Positions 34,779 to 44,059 of a DNA stretch of 64,000 nt are shown piece by piece. Origin of the DNA: Chloroflexota bacterium. GTDB lineage: Bacteria; Chloroflexota; Chloroflexia; Chloroheliales; Chloroheliaceae. The stretch spans positions 1-64,000 of the forward strand of contig JAQBPB010000021.1 of the NCBI GenBank assembly GCA_028287745.1, written 5' to 3'. The notes beneath the pieces were generated by a model. It saw nothing but the letters and a program-made list of their open reading frames with translations. It did not search any database and was not told the origin of the DNA. Position numbers and translations under genes: made by a program. The number at the start of each line of letters is the position of its first letter. Position 1 is the stretch's first letter.

Positions 34779-36389
34779 TTGAACAAGACATCCGGCCAAA
34801 ATTATAAGCAGTCTTCCAAAAAACGCCTGGGCGCAGTGCCAGCTTTGTTGCTGGTGCTTTGTTTGCTGTTAGCCGCCTGCGGTGGATTAGAAAAAAACCT
34901 GAACCAGGTTACGGCTAACCCAAAAGTTACGGCGGCCGTCCAGTTATCGCCGGTTTCCATCGCGGTAAACAACAGCCCGGCGGCAGTCGCCAGGGCAGCC
35001 AGTGGCGCTACCTCTACGCCGGTAATCGCGCCAACTCCAACTATCGACCGGAAATATCCGGTAGTGCCTCCGGCAACTCCCACTGTAGAGGTTAAACAAG
35101 CGCCTACCCCGGTAGTTACCGGCACTTTTGAAGCTATAGACCGCGAGGCCGAATTACAGACCATCAAGGCGGCCTATGACGCTATCAATAAACATCTTTT
35201 CAAAGAACCTGATACGGCTACCTTGCTTAAAATCGGTTTGAAAGAAGAAGCCAGTGTTACCGGCGGAACGTTACCGGATATAACTTTCAGCAAGGATACC
35301 GAGGCCAACTGGAATATTTTCACGAATAATTTTGGTAAGATTCTGGACGCGGCCGGGAATTTCAAATATCCGAAGTTTCAACTGGCCCGCCGGATTGTCA
35401 GCGAAATGGCCGACGCAATCGGGGATGACCATACCTACTTTATGGACCCGGTCAGCTATCAAAGCCGCCAGAATTTACTCTCCGGCAACAATGCTTCGGT
35501 CGGTTTTGGAGTAGTGATTACCACCCAGGACGAAAAAGCCTATATCGTGCGAGTAGTACCCGGCAGTCCGGCCGAAAAAGCCGGGATTAAGGCGGGCGAC
35601 CAGTTCGCGGAATATGACGGCAAGCCGATTACCGATAAAAGCTGGTCAATGGTAAGAAACGCCCAGGAAAACGAAACGCATAACTTTACCCTTATACGCT
35701 CGTCCAGCCCTCAACCGATTGTCGTTAAAGTAACCAAAGCGGCCTATAACCTGCCTACGGTCGAATACCGGCTGATAAACGATCATATCGGCTATATCGC
35801 CATCCGCGATTTTTTCCTGAATGTGGCCGATGAAACCGATAAAGCCATGGTCGAACTGCGCAAGCAGGGCGCCAATAGCTGGATTATAGACGTGCGGGAG
35901 AATCCCGGCGGTATAAATGTCGAACAGGTCACCGGCCGTTTCGTGGCCGGCGGCGAGATTATGGGTTACAACACCAACCGGCAAACCCGCGAGGAGATGA
36001 AGGTCAACAACGACCTGCAAAATAACCCGAATAAAGGCAAACCGTTCTCACCTTTACTGCCGTTAACCCTTTTAATGGATAATGTGAGCGCCAGCAGCAG
36101 CGAAATGCTGGCCCTGGCGGTAAAGGATTTCAAGCTAGGCACCCTGATTGGCACCCAAACAGCCGGGGCGCTGGGACATACGGTGGCCTATCCGCTGGGC
36201 GATGGATCAGCTATCAGCGTAACGGTGGACGAGTACGAGTCGCGGGGCGGCGCCAAAGTAAACGGTATCGGTGTAACACCCGATATAGCAGTTGACCGTT
36301 CGATAGAGGACCTGGTAGCGGGCCGCGACCCCCAGTTAAAGACCGCTGTGCAATATTTGGAGAAAGTAGTCGCCAAGAAAAGCAACTAA
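34779..36389 (+). CDS. S41 (C-terminal processing) peptidase, lipoprotein
   Basis: A serine protease of the CtpA/tail-specific type. The TTG start at 34779 gives a basic N-terminus and the lipobox LLLAAC, so it is lipid-anchored outside the membrane. A Pro/Thr-rich spacer follows, then the N-terminal S41 region (AIGDDHTYFMDP), a PDZ domain near 238-305 (GFGVVITTQDEKAYIVRVVPGSPAEKAGIKAGD in outline) and the catalytic core: WIIDVRENPGG, nucleophile in VSASSSEMLA near 437 and Lys in KDFKLGTLIG. It sits between moxR and DUF58, so it may process a component of this envelope system. That role is inference. Confidence 0.88.
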   Translation: MNKTSGQNYKQSSKKRLGAVPALLLVLCLLLAACGGLEKNLNQVTANPKVTAAVQLSPVSIAVNNSPAAVARAASGATSTPVIAPTPTIDRKYPVVPPATPTVEVKQAPTPVVTGTFEAIDREAELQTIKAAYDAINKHLFKEPDTATLLKIGLKEEASVTGGTLPDITFSKDTEANWNIFTNNFGKILDAAGNFKYPKFQLARRIVSEMADAIGDDHTYFMDPVSYQSRQNLLSGNNASVGFGVVITTQDEKAYIVRVVPGSPAEKAGIKAGDQFAEYDGKPITDKSWSMVRNAQENETHNFTLIRSSSPQPIVVKVTKAAYNLPTVEYRLINDHIGYIAIRDFFLNVADETDKAMVELRKQGANSWIIDVRENPGGINVEQVTGRFVAGGEIMGYNTNRQTREEMKVNNDLQNNPNKGKPFSPLLPLTLLMDNVSASSSEMLALAVKDFKLGTLIGTQTAGALGHTVAYPLGDGSAISVTVDEYESRGGAKVNGIGVTPDIAVDRSIEDLVAGRDPQLKTAVQYLEKVVAKKSN

Positions 36390-36547
36390 TTATTCCTGGA
36401 ACCTCCATGTGGAGCGGTTAAACCGGCTGGCGGCATAAGTTATAACAAATGTTTCCCGGTCCAACCGCTAAATATGTCACCTGTTAAAATGACCAGTACC
36501 TTTCACCTTCCCGGTTTAACCTTTATCGTTCAACGAAAGCCCTATCT

Positions 36548-37486
36548 ATGCCAGCTTTACTAAACGAAGAATTTTTACGCAAAATAGACCGGCTGACCCT
36601 GGTGAGTAAACGGGTCCGGGCGGGCAGCATGAAAGGCGAGCGCCGCTCGACCAAACGCGGCACTTCGGTTGAGTTTGCCGATTACCGCGACTATACGCCG
36701 GGCGACGACCTGCGCCAGGTAGATTGGAATATTTACGCCCGGCTGGAACGGGTTTTTCTCAAGCTGTTTGAAGAAGAAGAAGAACTTACTATTCACGTCC
36801 TGATTGATTGCAGCCGGTCAATGGATTGGAGCGGTCCTTCTTCTGATTTAATCCTGGAGGAAGGGGTAAGCCCGGCGGACCCACGCTTTAATAAGTTACT
36901 CTACGCCAAGCAAACCGCCGCCGCAATTTCATATATGGCCCTGGCCGCTATGGACCGGGTCAGCCTGGCAGCCCTGTTTTCGGGGCGGAGCGGTTCGGAA
37001 ACTCGCCTGCCTATGATGCGCGGCAAGACCCAGACGGTCCGGATGATCCGGTTTGTGGAAGAACTACCGGCCGGGGCCGGTGGCAACCTGAATGTCGCGC
37101 TGCGCAACTATGCCAGCACTACCCGCCAGCCCGGCTTGCTATTTCTAATTTCGGACCTGTTCGCGCCGGGCGGCTGTTTTGAAGGAATAAGGGCGCTCCA
37201 GGGTGCCGGGCATGAAGTGGTCCTTTTGCACGTCCTCTCGCCGGACGAAGTAAATCCGAGCGTACGCGGTGATTTCAAGCTGGTGGATAGCGAAACCGGC
37301 GAAAGCCAGGAAGTCAGCATTGATACCAATGCCCTGGAAGCCTATCGCCGCGAGTTCGAAAACTGGCAGCGGGATTTGATGGATTTTTGCCGCCGCCGTT
37401 CGGTCAACTACATTCAGATCGAAACCAATACTTCTTTTGAAGACCTGGTGCTGCATTACATGCGGCGGCGCGGTTTAGTTAACTAA
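36548..37486 (+). CDS. DUF58 (VWA-like) protein
   Basis: A 312-residue protein of the MoxR-associated DUF58 family. GERRSTKRGTSVEFADYRDYTPGDDLRQVDWN in outline is the family signature. The von Willebrand-like fold has a MIDAS-type DCSRSMDW. There is no membrane helix. MoxR ATPases are believed to act on these proteins. A copy of the dispersed motif ATCGTTCAACGAAAGC ends 8 bases before the ATG. Confidence 0.9.
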   Translation: MPALLNEEFLRKIDRLTLVSKRVRAGSMKGERRSTKRGTSVEFADYRDYTPGDDLRQVDWNIYARLERVFLKLFEEEEELTIHVLIDCSRSMDWSGPSSDLILEEGVSPADPRFNKLLYAKQTAAAISYMALAAMDRVSLAALFSGRSGSETRLPMMRGKTQTVRMIRFVEELPAGAGGNLNVALRNYASTTRQPGLLFLISDLFAPGGCFEGIRALQGAGHEVVLLHVLSPDEVNPSVRGDFKLVDSETGESQEVSIDTNALEAYRREFENWQRDLMDFCRRRSVNYIQIETNTSFEDLVLHYMRRRGLVN

Positions 37487-37505
37487 CCTTGAAGGCAGGC
37501 CGATT

Positions 37506-39440
37506 GTGGGACTGTTAATACCTTTCGCTTTAGGGCTGTTGGCCCTGGCGGTGCCGATTGTCATACTGTATCTGCTTAAAGTTAAACGCGAGGACTTGAC
37601 CGTCAGCAGTAACTTTTTGTGGAAACGGGTGCTGGAAGACAAACAGGCCAACGCGCCCTGGCAGAAATTTCAAAAAAACTGGCTCTTGCTACTGCAACTG
37701 CTCCTGCTTTTCTTGCTGGTATTTATCTTATCGAGGCCTTTTTTTACGACGGATGCTCAGGCCAGCGGTAATATTATCGTACTGCTGGATGCCTCGGCCG
37801 GCATGCAGGCTAACGATGTCGAACCCAGCCGGTTTACCAAAGCAAAAGCCGAAATTAACAGTATTATTGACGGCATCGGCGGCAGCGACCAGATAACCCT
37901 GGTCCTGATGCGCTCCTTTCCCGAAGTTTTAGCTTCTAATTCCACCAACAAAAATGAACTTAAGGCCGCGCTCGGCCGGGCCAGAGTAACCAGCGAACCG
38001 GCCAACCCGAAACCTTCGATAATCCTGGCCGCCGCCGCCGCCGACCGCTATCCCGGCACAACCGTCGTGGTGGTCAGCAGCGGAGCCTTTGCCCGGGAAG
38101 AAGGCTTGCCTTCGCTTAAAGCCAAAGTCAAGTTTATTAAAGTCGGTAAGTCCGACCAGAACCAGGCGATTAGCGGGTTACGGCTGCGCGAAACCGGCGG
38201 CGGGCCGCAGCTTTTCGTGGGGCTGAACAATTACTCGGCTGAAGCGGCCAAAATAAGCCTGGTAGTAACCGTTGATAATAAACCTTTTGATACTCGCCAG
38301 GTAGATATTGGCCCGGAAGACAAGGGCAGCATTACCCTGACCGATTTACCGATCAATACCAGGGTGGTTAATGCCAGGATAAAACCGGTCGGACAGGCCC
38401 AGGATTACCTGGCACCCGATAATGAGGCATGGACCGTACGCAGTGCCGGTTCGCCCCAGCGCTTGCTGCTTGTTTCCTCCGGCAATACCTTCCTGGAGTT
38501 ATTCTTTAACCGCCTGCCAAACTATAACGTTACCAAAGTGCTGCCGGAAAATTATGAGTCTTTATCTAATAAAGATGGTTTCGACCTGTACATCTACGAT
38601 AATTTTGCGCCTGAAAAACCACCCCAGGGGGGTATATTCTTTATCAGCCCGCCGACTTCGACCATGCTGCCTTTGAGCGGATCGGTAAATACGCCTTCAT
38701 TTGCCAGGCTGGACCAGAACGACCCGCTCTTGCGCTATACCGATCTCAGCGCCATCTTTATCAAACAGGCCAATCAGTACACGCTTCCCGGTTGGATGAA
38801 AGTGGTCGCATCCAGCAGTGAAGGCAGCCCGCTGCTGGCCGCCGGGGACCAGCAAGGCCAGCGGGTGGTTTTAATGACCTTTGATACCCACCAGAGCGAC
38901 ATCGGCCTCAGCACCGCCTGGCCCATCCTGCTCATAAATACGCTAAGCTGGATGCAACCGGCCGGGGCACTGAACCAGGTAACGGAAATAAATCCGGGCG
39001 AGCCGATTAGCTTTAATATAACTAACCCTACCCAGGAAATTAGCGTGCAGCCGCCGGATAGCGGTTCACAGGTCTTAAAAATTAACAGCGGGGTGGCATC
39101 CTTTACCGAAACGGGCCGGACCGGTATTTACGGCGTGACTCACAAACAGACCGTGGGCGGTAAAGTCAATTCCAGCAATGATAATTTTGTGGTCAACCTG
39201 TATAGCGAGCTGTCCAGTAATATCCGGCCGCTGGACGATTTAGGACTCCAGGGCACGATTCAGACCGTTAACGGCGCGACAGCAAGGAGCGACCGGGAGT
39301 TGTGGCAGCCATTAGCATTAGGCGTTCTTATAATAATGATGCTGGAATGGTGGATTTTTTACCAGGCCAGCCGCACAAAACGCAAAAAGTCCGGTTCAGT
39401 AAACGGGTTGGATAAAAAAATTAAAGCCGCCGGGAGTTAA
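37506..39440 (+). CDS. BatA-like VWA membrane protein
   Basis: The N-terminal block (LIPFALGLLALAVPIVILYLLKVKRED in outline, then SSNFLWKRVLED) and a second helix at about 57-78 are the BatA/aerotolerance domain. A VWA domain follows with VLLDASAGM, in which the second MIDAS serine is Gly, so metal binding may be weak or absent. An extracytoplasmic region of about 350 residues and a last helix near 600 (LALGVLIIMMLEWWIFY) complete the protein. The start is GTG at 37506, 20 bases after DUF58. It is the last gene of the cluster before oriC. Confidence 0.82.
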   Translation: MGLLIPFALGLLALAVPIVILYLLKVKREDLTVSSNFLWKRVLEDKQANAPWQKFQKNWLLLLQLLLLFLLVFILSRPFFTTDAQASGNIIVLLDASAGMQANDVEPSRFTKAKAEINSIIDGIGGSDQITLVLMRSFPEVLASNSTNKNELKAALGRARVTSEPANPKPSIILAAAAADRYPGTTVVVVSSGAFAREEGLPSLKAKVKFIKVGKSDQNQAISGLRLRETGGGPQLFVGLNNYSAEAAKISLVVTVDNKPFDTRQVDIGPEDKGSITLTDLPINTRVVNARIKPVGQAQDYLAPDNEAWTVRSAGSPQRLLLVSSGNTFLELFFNRLPNYNVTKVLPENYESLSNKDGFDLYIYDNFAPEKPPQGGIFFISPPTSTMLPLSGSVNTPSFARLDQNDPLLRYTDLSAIFIKQANQYTLPGWMKVVASSSEGSPLLAAGDQQGQRVVLMTFDTHQSDIGLSTAWPILLINTLSWMQPAGALNQVTEINPGEPISFNITNPTQEISVQPPDSGSQVLKINSGVASFTETGRTGIYGVTHKQTVGGKVNSSNDNFVVNLYSELSSNIRPLDDLGLQGTIQTVNGATARSDRELWQPLALGVLIIMMLEWWIFYQASRTKRKKSGSVNGLDKKIKAAGS

Positions 39441-39480
39441 AATAAAAACTTGAAAGGCCTAATAGTGCCTAAAACCCCCC

Positions 39481-39860
39481 GGAAAAATGTTCAAATGTGG
39501 AAATCAGCCAAACTATCCACAGGGTTATCCACAAACCCAAATTTTGTGAGAAAATATTTTTGAAGGAGGTATTGCACAGGCATTAACAATTTGTGGAAAA
39601 CTGTGAACTATTTTTTAATCATTCATGAAAATTGAATCCAAATAAAGTATGAGTTACAAAAAGACTCCACAAAATGTGGACTAGGTGGAAAACTTTTTTA
39701 GTCATATATTGACGTAATCTATAAAGGCATACAAGATAAAGGCCTTTATAGCTTGCAAGCCACTATTAGGCTAAAAAACCCCAAAAAGGCCAAAAAAAAG
39801 TAATCCACATTCATGTGTGGAAATGTGTAAAATTATACACACAAAATGGTTTTTAACAGG
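39481..39860. other. Putative oriC, part upstream of dnaA (DnaA-box cluster)
   Basis: The 830-bp gap before dnaA holds many DnaA-box-like sites: TTATCCACA at 39525-39533 (perfect), CTATCCACA 39513-39521, TAATCCACA 39801-39809, TTATACACA 39833-39841, and minus-strand copies TGTGGAAAT 39496-39504, TGTGGAAAA 39592-39600, TGTGGACTA 39675-39683, TGTGGAAAT 39816-39824. A 9-bp inverted repeat TATAAAGGC/GCCTTTATA lies at 39720-39750. The remaining part to 40270 has further hairpins and presumably the dnaA promoter. No gene is present. Confidence 0.8.
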
Positions 39861-40270
39861 TGGAAAATTATCGCCTGGCTTTTTCCCCAAAAACACCTAC
39901 CCAAAGAAATGCTTATGATAGGAGTCACTTTACCTACTTGCTTCTCTGATTATTTGCTGCTATTATTTCAATAATTCTAGCGATTAGGCGCTAGGTAAGA
40001 TCAGGTATAACCAGTGAAGACGGGCCTTTAATTTTATCCTGGTCTTATCTTATACGGAACGCTAGCCTGTTCCCTAGTTGAATAAAATACAAGGGTGAAA
40101 ATACTTTTATTGATGGGACCACTGAACAGCGGATTAACAGGATGTTGATCGCATTTCAGTGTGCCTTAATTTGTCGGATTAGCGGGTTTTTGTTCTTTTT
40201 AGTTTTGGCTCACGAAACCCGTTAATTTACAGGCATTGTCCCTACATTATTCTAACTGGAGAGTTTCACT

Positions 40271-42043
40271 ATGCCAGGAAGTAATAACAACGGTCAAAAC
40301 TTTTCTTTTGACGAATCATATAATTCAAATACTGAGAGTCAAACATTGGTTGATTTTTCCTCCCGGTCTGGTGGTAGCTTCAATGATACCCGGCAAATCT
40401 GGCAGATTGCATTGCGCGATCTCTATATACAGCTTGAGCGACATGATTTTGATTCATGGATAAAGAACCTCACTCTGCTTGAGATTAACCAGGGGACCGC
40501 TTTAATAGCGGCCCCCACTTCATATGCCTGCCGCCGCCTTGAACAAGATTTTGGAGAAGTGATTAGTCAGGTACTCTCCGGCGTAGTCAGCGAAAATTTA
40601 CAGGTCCAGTTTACTGTTGAAGCCCCGGTACAGGCTCAGCTCTTTGACCCGTCACCACCTTCCGCGAATACCCGCAGCAATTTTAACGCGAACAACGGCC
40701 AGCCCAGGCCGGCCCCTACCCCCGGTATTAGAGCTAAAGGCCCATACTTAAACCTGGAACAGAGCGGTAATGGCCGTTCTTCGCACCAGCCGCGCAGTAG
40801 CGCCACCTCCCAGTACGGCCAGGGTGGGCGAAGCAAATCCAGCTCAAGCAGCCCTTATGGAATAAAAAGCCGCCCGACCGACCTGCACCTGAATACACTC
40901 AATCCCTATAACTATAGTGATGAGCTGCCGGAACCGGATAGCGACATGATGGGCGTACCCGGCAACCCGCCGGTGGAACAACCGTCTGATTATGAAGCAC
41001 AGGCGATCCAGTTTGGACTCAACCCGCGCTACGTTTTTGATAAATATATCGTCGGTAGCAGCAACCGGATGGCCGCAGCCGCCGGTCGAAGTGTAGCCGA
41101 GAATCCCGGCAACAGCTACAACCCGCTTTTCATCTACGGTGGTGTAGGTCTGGGCAAGACTCACCTTTTACACGCGATTGGACATGAGGCCTTGCGTTTG
41201 CGGCCTTATCTCAAGATTATGTACGTTTCCAGCGAAAAGTTTACCAACGACCTTATCAATGGTATTCGCGAACAGCGCATGGAAGAATTCCGCAACCGGT
41301 ACCGCAGCATGGATATCCTGATGATTGACGATATCCAGTTCATCGCCGGTAAAGACCAGACCCAGGAAGAATTTTTCCATACCTTTAACACCCTGGTCGA
41401 AGCCAATAAACAGGTCGTGATCAGTTCGGACCGCTCTCCCAAATCAATGTTGACCCTGGAAGACCGTCTGCGCTCGCGCTTTGAAGGTGGTTTAATCGCC
41501 GACGTAAGTTTACCCGACTACGAAATGCGGCTGCTGATATTGCAGGCTAAAGCCAAGTACCAGCAAATTCATATTCCCCAGGAAGTAATGGAATTTATCG
41601 CCCACAAAATCCCCAGTAACATCCGGGAACTGGAAGGGGCCTTAATCCGGGTAGTCGCCTTTGGCTTCTTGAACAAAATGGCGATTTCCGTGGACCTGGC
41701 CGCCCAGGCTCTTAACGACTCGCTGCTCAATTCCCGCAAAAAGCTTGTCACCAAAGAGCGCATTATCGAAGCGGTGGCGAACTTCTACAATGTAGAAATG
41801 AAGGATTTACTGGGTAAAAGCCGCAGCGCCGATATTGTCCTACCGCGCCAGGTTTCGATGTACATTATCCGGGAACAAACCGACCACAGCCTGGTTGAAA
41901 TCGGCCAATCGCTGGGCGGCCGCGACCATACGACCATTATGCATGGTCTGGATAAGATCGAACAGGCCCTGGACAGCAATATCCAGCTCCGCCAGCAGAT
42001 CAATACAATCACCCAGATTGTCTACAATGGCGAAGGTAAATAG
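40271..42043 (+). CDS. dnaA: Chromosomal replication initiator protein DnaA
   Basis: DnaA binds the 9-mer boxes and melts the origin. Domain I is residues 1-115 (WQIALRDLYIQLERHDFDSWIKNL in outline). A long low-complexity linker rich in Ser, Asn and Pro runs to about 235. The AAA+ domain has Walker A GGVGLGKTHLLHAIG near 290 and Walker B LMIDDIQFIAGKDQTQEEFF near 351. Domain IV ends with the DnaA signature SLGGRDHTTIMHG near 550. GGAGAG precedes the ATG. At 590 residues it is longer than typical (450) because of the linker. dnaN does not follow. Confidence 0.96.
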   Translation: MPGSNNNGQNFSFDESYNSNTESQTLVDFSSRSGGSFNDTRQIWQIALRDLYIQLERHDFDSWIKNLTLLEINQGTALIAAPTSYACRRLEQDFGEVISQVLSGVVSENLQVQFTVEAPVQAQLFDPSPPSANTRSNFNANNGQPRPAPTPGIRAKGPYLNLEQSGNGRSSHQPRSSATSQYGQGGRSKSSSSSPYGIKSRPTDLHLNTLNPYNYSDELPEPDSDMMGVPGNPPVEQPSDYEAQAIQFGLNPRYVFDKYIVGSSNRMAAAAGRSVAENPGNSYNPLFIYGGVGLGKTHLLHAIGHEALRLRPYLKIMYVSSEKFTNDLINGIREQRMEEFRNRYRSMDILMIDDIQFIAGKDQTQEEFFHTFNTLVEANKQVVISSDRSPKSMLTLEDRLRSRFEGGLIADVSLPDYEMRLLILQAKAKYQQIHIPQEVMEFIAHKIPSNIRELEGALIRVVAFGFLNKMAISVDLAAQALNDSLLNSRKKLVTKERIIEAVANFYNVEMKDLLGKSRSADIVLPRQVSMYIIREQTDHSLVEIGQSLGGRDHTTIMHGLDKIEQALDSNIQLRQQINTITQIVYNGEGK

Positions 42044-42086
42044 GCTCACAAACTATTTCCACTAAAGTTAATAATTACTCTAAAAG

Positions 42087-42108
42087 CAGGCATAATGCCT
42101 GTTTTTTT
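42087..42108 (+). terminator. Intrinsic terminator of dnaA
   Basis: CAGGC and GCCTG flank a 5-base loop and are followed by seven T, 44 bases after the dnaA stop. Confidence 0.75.
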
Positions 42109-42159
42109 ATTTTATTCCAATAGGGTAAATTACTATTTTTACAATTTTTTCAACGTCAC

Positions 42160-42575
42160 CCACAATATGTGGATAAACATCTATATATGGTGGATAAGGG
42201 CCATTTATTGTAGACAAACCGGTGTTTATCTGTGCCTTTTCTATGGATAAAATTGAGGATAAAAATCTGAGTTATCGACATGCCTTATACCACATTTTGT
42301 GTACAAGTAATCCAAAGCCACCATATGTTTTCCCCTTTTGGGGATTAGACTGTCTGATAAGAGGGCCGAATCGTGGAAAGAGTCGCCTGACTCGTATAAT
42401 CAGATAATGTGTTCTGAATCCATGTGGAAAGTCTATCCACTTTTCCAGCCACTTCTCCACAAATAATGTTAGGATTAATTTGACCATTTAGCCTCAAAAA
42501 AGGCCCATTTCCACAAATCCACCGCCCCTATTACTAATACCTCTAAATATATATATATATATAACATGATTCATG
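42160..42575. other. Putative oriC, part downstream of dnaA, with AT-rich unwinding element
   Basis: Further DnaA-box-like sites occur after dnaA: TGTGGATAA 42168-42176 (perfect), GGTGGATAA 42189-42197, TATGGATAA 42242-42250, TTATCGACA 42272-42280, TGTGGAAAG 42423-42431, CTATCCACT 42433-42441, TTCTCCACA 42453-42461 and ATTTCCACA 42507-42515. Next to them is a run of alternating A and T (about 42547-42564), a plausible duplex-unwinding element. From there to 42947 no gene is seen; a dispersed motif lies at 42878-42904. Confidence 0.7.
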
Positions 42576-42947
42576 TAGAGAGAATTTTGTGAATAACTCT
42601 CACCCCGGCTTAACCACAGAAGCTATTAAGAAAGAATATATCCTGGGCCAACCTTAAATGAATAATTTAGCGTGTAGAGTCTTTAGATGATTCAAGCATA
42701 AGGTCAGGCCAGAGTCTTGCTAGAATAAAATAGACCGGAAATATTTATTGTGCTATAACCGTAGAGCGGTACACCGGTATCGTTAGGCGTAAAACCGGGA
42801 ATAGGACTACAGGCGACGGGCTATGCTTGAAGTAACCGGCTATTCTTATCCGGAGCAGGCTTGCCTGTGGCGCAGGGTTTTACGTTAGCCGTTCAACGAA
42901 AAGCAATAGCACCTTGCGGAAGTTTTAAATATAGAAGGTAGTAGCCA

Positions 42948-43586
42948 ATGGCAGTAATGCGATATACATTAATTGATAATTCCGGCACTATAAGCTTTAT
43001 AGCGCCCTGGAACACTTTGAAAGCCCTTGTAGCGGGTTGCAGCCGCAAACCGGCCCCAGAGGACCTGCTATCCCTTTTAGAAGCCGCTTCAAAATACGAC
43101 AGCGGCCTTCAAGAGTATGTTTTAAACGGTCTGGCCGTTTTCGATGAACATTTCCGCAGCGCCGGGCAGGATAAAACTGAATTAAGCCCCCAGCTTGAAA
43201 AGGAACTCCGCGAATTACTCGCCAAAAGCAGTGACATACCGGAGCGGCCGCCGGTTGCGGAAGGCGAGATTTTCGGCCAGCCCCAGGAGGAAGAAGTTGA
43301 AATTACTTATGAGGAATTGCTGGAAAAGCAAAAGCAGCTGCGCGGCGTAGCTCTTTCCCGGCACCCGGTCCTACGCGTAACGGACGATGACACCCGGCGA
43401 GAAAGTTTGGAGCCGGTCAAAATCGGCCTGGTAATCATTAATATACCGGCGAAGCGCATTATCCAGGTCCAGAATAGTTATGGGGTCTTGAAAAGAAGTG
43501 ACCGGGGCCGGTACTTTGAAAATGGGCAACCTACTGACCGTCTTTATTTCTATCGTTTACCCAGTGCCTGGAGTTTACTTCCGTAA
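42948..43586 (+). CDS. Hypothetical protein, 212 aa
   Basis: I do not recognise this family. The protein is soluble and acidic in the middle (QPQEEEVEITYEELLEKQKQ), with an N-terminal beta-like start (MRYTLIDNSGTISFIAPW) and a C-terminal part (PVKIGLVIINIPAKRIIQVQN, RGRYFENGQPTDRLYFYRLP) that looks like a small folded domain. There is no signal peptide or membrane helix. A copy of the dispersed CGTTCAACGAAAAGC motif lies 44 bases before the ATG. It is the first gene after the origin region. Confidence 0.65.
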   Translation: MAVMRYTLIDNSGTISFIAPWNTLKALVAGCSRKPAPEDLLSLLEAASKYDSGLQEYVLNGLAVFDEHFRSAGQDKTELSPQLEKELRELLAKSSDIPERPPVAEGEIFGQPQEEEVEITYEELLEKQKQLRGVALSRHPVLRVTDDDTRRESLEPVKIGLVIINIPAKRIIQVQNSYGVLKRSDRGRYFENGQPTDRLYFYRLPSAWSLLP

Positions 43587-43767
43587 ATTTGGTTTTACTT
43601 TTCCCGCTGTGTTTATGGCTATGGCGTGTGCGACAGATGTAAAAGGCGGCAATACCGCCCACCAGACAGCACAGGAAAAAGATTTCCACCATGCCAATGA
43701 TGCCATCAGGCAAGTACTGGTTAAAGATATTGGCGGCAATATTGGGAAATAGACTTAGACAAACCAT
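43531..43767 (-). CDS. Possible small membrane protein, 78 aa
   Basis: One hydrophobic segment (IIGMVEIFFLCCLVGGIAAFYIC) is followed by a basic, His/Lys-rich tail, a believable single-pass protein. It overlaps the end of the convergent 42948-43586 gene by 56 bases, and no clear Shine-Dalgarno precedes the ATG, so it may be spurious. The plus strand offers no better ORF in the gap. Confidence 0.3.
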   Translation of the reverse strand: MVCLSLFPNIAANIFNQYLPDGIIGMVEIFFLCCLVGGIAAFYICRTRHSHKHSGKSKTKFTEVNSRHWVNDRNKDGQ

Positions 43768-43990
43768 AATTACAAACTTCCGTTTTACTACACCGTCTCA
43801 TCCTATCTAAAAACTATGCAAGCTTTGTGCCAGCTAAAAGAAAATGGGTAAACCTGGGCCTGTGTAGGGGCGTATTTGCCAGGTTGGGCTGTACCGGCCT
43901 GAGTTTACCGGCAACCTGTAAACGACCCCTTAACAGGTTGCGGTATGCGTCACCGGTTGCGTGGAATGAGGTTTTGAAAAGGTTGGAAGA

Positions 43991-44027
43991 GTTAAAAAAG
44001 AGGCGCGACTGCGCCCCTTTTTTTAAC
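43991..44027 (-). terminator. Intrinsic terminator downstream of tyrA
   Basis: A symmetric structure, GTTAAAAAAGAGGCGC, loop GACT, GCGCCCCTTTTTTTAAC, lies 33 bases past the minus-strand tyrA stop. It could also work on the plus strand. Confidence 0.85.
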
Positions 44028-44059
44028 CACTTAGATGCTATTCCTGCAAAAGACCTGGT

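Noticed and set aside
42547..42564. (AT)n tract as a simple microsatellite
   Set aside because: Its place beside DnaA boxes downstream of dnaA makes an origin unwinding element the better reading.
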